Shown here: positions 58,381 through 64,000 of the stretch, piece after piece
How positions within the stretch are numbered: position 1 is the first letter of the stretch
Layout: every line of letters begins with the position of its first letter
NCBI GenBank assembly: GCA_015501055.1
Contig: JADNYV010000056.1
Span: forward strand, 1-64,000
Source: Mucidula mucida
Lineage: Eukaryota > Basidiomycota > Agaricomycetes > Agaricales > Physalacriaceae
Direction of reading: 5' to 3'
Length of the DNA: 64,000 bases
Notes under the pieces: generated by a model
What the model saw: only the letters and a program-made list of their open reading frames with translations
Told to the model about the DNA's origin: nothing
Database searches by the model: none
Translations under genes and position numbers: made by a program

Positions 58381-59580
58381 CTAAAGGAAATGATCCACCG
58401 GCCGAATACAACCAACACTACGACTTTGAGACGCCGAAGCTGACCTTCCCGACGATAACCTCGCAGACGCAGATACCGACTCGACGCACGGCCTCGGTGG
58501 TCTACGCTTAATTTCCCCGAACATCCAGCCCGTGGCCTTGCGGTATACACGCGAACGAGCGCTCACCTCCAACACCCGAGGGCCCGCTTTACCATGCGTA
58601 GTACACGCTGCGCCGCGGCTCGATATCGGCGAACGGAACAAAAACCTTGATCTCCGTCCCCGCAATCCCTTGACGAGGGCACAGTATACCATTAGCAGCA
58701 ATCCCCAAGCTGTGTAACGGGCGATGACGAGAAGCTGATGCCTGCTGACGATGGAACGTGTTTCTGCGAGTAGAAGCTCGAGCGTGGGTAACAGGGCTAT
58801 GTTGCCCAACTCATTCACCGCAGATGCTCTGAGCGAAAAAGGCTGTTATTAAGGCTACAGTGGTTACGAAACTGATACACCGCAGACTCACTTGTTTTCA
58901 TACCTGTCAGTGAACCTCACGTAGAAGCATCGGTCCTGAAGCTTGGGGATAGGACATCCCGCGCAATTGTTCCAATTTGCACAGCTACCTTTGTCTGGTG
59001 GTGCGATGAAGATTAAGATGAAATGACGGATTGAGGTCAGCTGCTGGAGGTCAATGACGCTGTAATGAAGGAGTCGCGCAGACGCAGGTCCGCAAAGCCT
59101 CAAGGTTTCTAGAGTCCGAGCCAGATCCGCAAGCCAGAACGTGAGCTAACCAAAGTCCAATAAACCGACAGAGACGCATAATGATAAGGATCGGCTGTCA
59201 CTGGGATTCAATTCCTTGTTCTGAAAATAAAAACGCGAAGACAGATCAAATCATGATCACAGCGTCTCGGGGTAAAAGGATCTGTTCTACGTGGCGCTAG
59301 TCAGTTGTATACACGCCGAGCACGGACCTTTGTGATATACTGTGATGATATCTTCGACAGCATCGGTCAAGTCTATATAGGTTTCTTGCGAGCTCGCAGT
59401 TGCACAGAATCGGCTATATTCCCAGCCCAGAAGGAAGGTCGATTCACCGCATCCGTCGATCGTTTTCTGAGGTTGAATGGAAGGTCGAGGGCGTACAGGT
59501 ACAAGGAATGGCCCCCAAGAAAAGAAGACGCCTGCTGATGACGATGGAGTAGCAGAAACTTGAAGCAGGGCGCTCTTCAA
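58381..59580 (-). CDS. Hypothetical multi-exon protein, uncertain model
   Basis: Minus-strand pieces: 59287-59580 (ETYIDLTDAVEDIITVYHK); a leucine-rich exon around 58905-59145 (FWLADLARTLETLRLCGPAS; HYSVIDLQQLTSIRHFILIF; NCAGCPIPKLQDRCFYVRFT) ending at a GTGAGT donor; and 58381 to about 58835, joined in frame by a CTCAG acceptor (ASAVNELGNIALLPTLELLL), then a hydrophobic segment (ARYTAWGLLLMVYCALV) and an Arg/Ser-rich end. The middle exon resembles the LRR portion of fungal F-box-type proteins, and the hydrophobic segment could be a membrane helix or a buried LRR strand. The first junctions are unresolved, so the start is uncertain. Confidence 0.35.
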
Positions 59581-60351
59581 CCGATATAGATTTTCAAAGA
59601 GTCAATCAGCAGCGTTATAGCGCGCCGATGTCAAAATTTGAGGCGTAGATGCACAGCTGATGAACTTCCTTTGCGAGTTTAGGATGTGATACGATGATCA
59701 GCAGAGCGCCAGATGTGCTTGAAAACATGCATTGAACCCCGTGCGAAACCTTAAGTTGAGGCGTGCGTCACTTGTGGTTCTGCTTCTATGATTGAGTCGC
59801 GACTCCTCCACATCGCAATGGCAGCTGACTTCAATCCGTCATCTCATCCTAATCTTGATTGTACCATCAGGCAAACCCGAAAGGCGTGTAGCTAACGCGA
59901 CCTATATGAAAGATGATTAAAGCACTATGATACATGGAGGAATTACTCAACACCTTCTAGCCAAGGATGAGCTAGCAGTTGCACCACTAACTCTCGATAA
60001 TCAAGCCATTCGACATAAAGTCAACAAACAGCGAGATCTCTGCGCCGGATGATTCGCTCTCTCAAGTGAATATTCATCGAGCGTGATCGAGGAGGACAAT
60101 CCGCCATTAAAGAAACATCTTTCGAGCATTTCACCGCACTTGTCAGTATAGGTACTTATGAGATACGTAGAAGACCGACACCTTCATGATCAAAATATTG
60201 CATGAAGAAGTGCTACACTCTGGGTTTATGCGTTGACCTTATAAACCTAAATGCACTGGGAATGAGATGAAGAAAATGCTGCATTGATGATATCTAACTA
60301 CTCTAGTGTGACAAAGATGCAAACTGCTCAAACGAGAACCCCCCGAAGCCC
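59581..60351. other. Intergenic, no supportable gene
   Basis: About 770 bases, AT-rich, no open frame of note. Contains the 3' flank of the ATP-citrate lyase gene. Confidence 0.45.
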
Positions 60352-63300
60352 TTACTGCTGAACGAGCACACGCGGCTGCGACACATCGGCCATGTTAATG
60401 AAGATGTCGTCCGCAGGGTGGCGGTACAGAGGCGCGCGCAGGCGCTTCTGGTCAAGGTGGTGACCAATGAAACCGATACTACGCCCAAGGACGAAAAGAC
60501 CGTTCAAGGTACCAATCTTAATGTATTCGTCGGCTTCTTCTCGCGAGAAGGCGCCGCTGTCCCGGAGCAAGTCGACGAAGCAAACAGCGATACAACCGTC
60601 AACGTTGAGGATAAGCTGTGATAGTGCGATAAGTATGACATTGACGAAGAAGTATCGCAGCACTTACGGTATCCTTTTTGGAGGTCGTGACCTTCTCGAC
60701 GGCGAGGGCATAGTCAAGGAGACTGTGGCTGGGGAAGTTCTTCCTCACAAACTCCTTGACGAGTTCGACACGGAGATCAGGGTTATTGACGCTCTTGATC
60801 TTGTGACCAATGCCAGAGACTTTCAAGACCATCAGTATCGTACAATAAAGACGAGAAACAAGAATATACTCACTCAACTTGTTGGCCTTCCTGGAGTTGT
60901 CGACGAACTCGCGAGGAGTAAGACCAGTATCCCGGGCATTGGAGAACATGGAGGCGGCTTCATCGAGAGCACCACCGAATCGGCTACCAATGGTGAGGAG
61001 ACCAGACGCCAAAGAGGAGATCAAGTCTTTGCCAGCACGCGAGGCGACAATGGTGTTCATGGCACCAGACACGGCCGGACCGTGGTCGGCAGTCAACATG
61101 AGCACCATCTCGATGAACTTGGTCGCCCATGACGGCAGGCGGCGCTTGAACCACAACAAGCTGACAACACCACCGATACCAATGTCCTCCTTGAATACCT
61201 CGGAAATACGCATACCGGCGTAAAGGAGCTCCTGGCCACGCTCATCGGAGATGGTGGAGATGAAGGCAGCGGGTTTACGAATGAGACCCAATTCCTAAAA
61301 TGCCATTAACATCGGAATGACAAAAAAAACCAAAGATGCCTACCTGGGCCCACTTGTAGTCCATGGGGATGACGGAGGATCGCGCTCGGGCTGAGGCTTG
61401 ACGGCGCCGCTGCTGACGAGCGCATCGTACGTCTCACGCAGCACGGTGGGGAGATCCTCAAAGGTCTCGGGGACGACGAAGCCCGCGGCTCTCATGGCAG
61501 TGTTCTTTGCGTCAGCGGTCTCCATGTCTGAGTTGGCCATAGAACCAGCGTGGCCAAACTGCACCTCGGTAGTGAACATCTTGGCGCAAGTACCGATGGC
61601 CCAGGCGACGATAGGCTTCTTGATGACACCGGACTTGACCGCCTCAATGACGCGGTATTCCTCGACACCACCAACCTCACCAAGGAGGACGAGCATCTTG
61701 CATTCGGGGTCAGCCTCGTAGCGGAGGAGGTGGTCAATGAAAGTGCTGCCGGGGTAACGATCACCACCGATGGCAATACCCTCATAGGTACCGTTGGTGG
61801 TGAAGGAGAGAATGTTGTTCAACTCGTTGGACATGCCTCCAGATTTGGAGACGTAGCCAACGGAGCCGGCGCGGTAGAGCTTCGAGGAGATGATGTTGTC
61901 CATCATACTGTAAACCATGTTACTCGAGGAATCAACATCGAAAGCAAAGAAACATACCCTCCAGAGTTACCAATCCTGAAGCAACCAGGCTTGATACCAC
62001 CGACAGTGGCGGGACCGATGATGAGAACACCACGCTCCTTGGCTTCCCAGAGGATCTCACGAGCGTGCCTCTCGGGTACACCCTCAGCAATCAGAGCAAT
62101 GCTCTTGATCTTGTCAGTGTGTCCCTTGAGGATCTCCATAGTGCTGCCGAGCACGCTGCGACTCGAGGCAAAGTTGACAACGACGTCAACATCGGGGTGC
62201 TTGGAGACGGCCTCGGCGACGCTGGTGTAGACGGGGAGAAGAGTCTCCTTAGTTCCCCAGTAGAACTTCTGGATGTGGTGACCACCAAAGGGGTAGATCA
62301 TAGCAGCGACGGAGGGCGTTGAACGACCGCACGAGTAGTCAAAGTCAAGCATGCCCTGGATGGCACGGGGTTGGAGACCATAGACGAATGAACGAGTGGA
62401 GGCATCGAAGGGACGGTATGCAGGGCGGGAAGAAGGGGAGGTAGTGTCAAAGCGAACAATCTGGTCATCAGGCTGTACGCGGGATCCAGTAGGGCTGATA
62501 ACGCCCACGGCAGCAGGTTCATCAGCAACTTCGCCGGAAACGACGGGAGGGGTGCCAGGAGCAGTGGCAGAGATGGATTTGGGGGTAGTGGCAGCAGCCT
62601 TCTTGGGTGCGATGCCGAGGGCAAGCGGTACGATCTCAGTGATATGAGTCTCCGGTCCAAACACACGAATGGGGACACCGAGAGATTCTCCGAGCAAGCG
62701 CATGGCCTTGAGACCTTCCTGGAGGCGATAAGAGGGTCATTAGTGGAGGAGTTGGAAGTGGGTATAGAAGCTAACCTGGTAGTTGGGACCACCGCGACGA
62801 ACGAAGATCTTGACGCCGCTAGCAATGAGCTGCTGCTTGTACTCCTTGAGAGCGCGGATAATGCCCTTGAATGTGGCAGCAACGTTGGTGAAGTTGGCGA
62901 TACCACCACCGATGATGAGGATCTTGCCCTCGGGACGGGGAGTTCCGCGGGTAATCAGGTCGATGATGGTCTTGGCGTACTCGTAGGTCTGTCCCTCGGT
63001 GGGAGCACCAGAGTATTCACCATAGTTGGCAAGCTCGTGAGCAAATCCTAGAACGCGATAAGTGAAATTGCGATGACTGCAACGGTAATACACGTACCGC
63101 AAGCAGCAATGGCATCAGAGTAGACGACCGATGCACCTCCACCAGCGACCATAGTCCAGACACGACCTTCGGGGTTCAAGACGGTCAACTTGAGAGAAGC
63201 ACCAGTGGACGCGTCGAGCTTCTGGATGTAAGCTTCCTCTTTGGTCAGGGAGCGACCAAAAGGAGCGGGGAAAACCATGGGAGGTCCGCGGTCAGCGGTG

Positions 63301-64000
63301 ACTTTACCGCCTTTGGCACTGGAAGCAGTGGTGCCCTCGTAGACGCTGAGGTCACGAGCGATAGCCCACTTCATGCCACAGATGCTCTCTGCGGTCTGGT
63401 CGAGCTTTGCGGCCATGTCGAGGTAATGGATTTCGACCTTGCCGCTCTTGGACTCGCTGGGGCCAAGACAGATGAGAGGGTTAATTTCAAGGTAAGCAAA
63501 GTGTAGGTCAGCATAGACAGAGTAGAGACGGATCAGGAAGTCGACAAGAGCATCTTGTTTCTCGGCAGCAACGTGAGTGAGGAGGGTGGATTTGATAGTC
63601 TCCTTGGAGGGGAAAGTGTTGGGGTTTTTAGAGGTCTGGACGGGAATGTCGAGCTTCAACGCCTTTGCGTCAACATCACCGACATCTACACCACCCTCGT
63701 GGGTGAAGAGAATGGAGTCGTATTCACGGGAAGAGTTGATGCAGACGTAGTATTCGGTGTTGGAAGGGTGAGGAAGGAAAGGTTCGAGGATGAAGGAGGT
63801 CAGAGGGCCAGAAACGGACTCGACCTGTTAGGAGCGGTCAGATCGATCACGTGTGGAACAAAACGCGTTGCGTCGAAGTCTCAGACCGACAACGAGGCCC
63901 GTGACAATGTGAAAAAGACATTGAAATCGATAAGAAAAGTGAAACGTAATAGAAACAAGGTGTACTGGGAAGTACACACCTTTTGGACCTTGCCTGCGCG
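60352..64000 (-). CDS. ACL1: ATP-citrate lyase, single-chain form (5' end outside window)
   Basis: Makes cytosolic acetyl-CoA and oxaloacetate from citrate, CoA and ATP, supplying lipid and sterol synthesis. Order on the minus strand: ATP-grasp half (GKVQK exon at the edge; [65 protein letters not shown]), a linker rich in Ala/Pro/Thr, then the CoA-binding and ligase half ([35 protein letters not shown]) with the phospho-histidine loop [18 protein letters not shown]. The citrate-synthase-like end follows ([36 protein letters not shown]) to TAA at 60352. Introns include 63825-63979 and others near 63060, 62720, 61930, 61300, 60860 and 60640. Single-chain ACL is the basidiomycete and animal form; ascomycetes split it. 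One base appears missing near 61373, breaking the frame between RDPP and the expected [10 protein letters not shown]. Confidence 0.95.

Noticed and set aside
60467..62230. Plus-strand frames of 220-226 codons at 60467 and 61550
   Set aside because: Antisense shadows of ATP-citrate lyase exons.
1..64000. rRNA genes, complete tRNA genes, CRISPR arrays, riboswitches
   Set aside because: None seen. CRISPR arrays and bacterial riboswitches are not expected in a fungus, and no full cloverleaf with A and B boxes was found.

Overview
This window looks like nuclear DNA of a basidiomycete fungus, most likely an agaricomycete. Genes have many short introns (about 45-60 bp) with GT...AG ends. Transposons are of kinds common in these fungi (KDZ transposase, Ty3/Gypsy with chromodomain, Ty1/Copia), and ATP-citrate lyase is one long polypeptide as in basidiomycetes. 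I could run no database search; names rest on motifs I can read.

The window has two halves. From 1 to about 33.6 kb it is a transposon and pseudogene compartment: the 3' end of a KDZ transposase (1-1699), decayed genes (2.7-5.3 kb minus strand; 5.9-10.8 kb plus strand, including a WD40 relic), a ~940-bp repeat in three copies (A 10874-11823, B 13091-14041, C 30864-31813), a broken Ty3/Gypsy element (Gypsy-1, 14042-25824, minus strand) with a second, nearly intact chromodomain Gypsy (Gypsy-2, about 17026-24258) nested in its gag, another decayed plus-strand gene (25.8-28.9 kb), and a Copia element (about 30.6-33.6 kb) split by repeat copy C. Copies A and B are inverted around an LRR-like fragment.

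From 34 to 64 kb lies an ordinary gene-bearing region: a disordered protein (34202), a single-pass membrane protein (36674-38302), a penta-EF-hand protein (39741-40719), a coiled-coil/disordered protein (41868-42884), ATP synthase subunit k (42956-43344), a thiol/halide methyltransferase-like gene (44169-44981), a small secreted cysteine-containing protein (45603-46463), a decayed region (47.7-49.5 kb), a Zn(II)2Cys6 regulator (50465-51894), TFIID subunit TAF11 (54256-55390), an F-box-like protein (56750-57936), an uncertain membrane protein (58.4-59.6 kb), and ATP-citrate lyase running off the right edge (60352-64000).

The host genes do not form one pathway. Points of most interest are the nested retrotransposon architecture, the YLDN reverse transcriptase active site in Gypsy-2, the three-copy repeat that sits inside other transposons, repeated Trp-to-TGA changes in Copia, and one-base frame breaks in otherwise conserved genes (ATP-citrate lyase, methyltransferase, F-box-like gene) that may be assembly errors.
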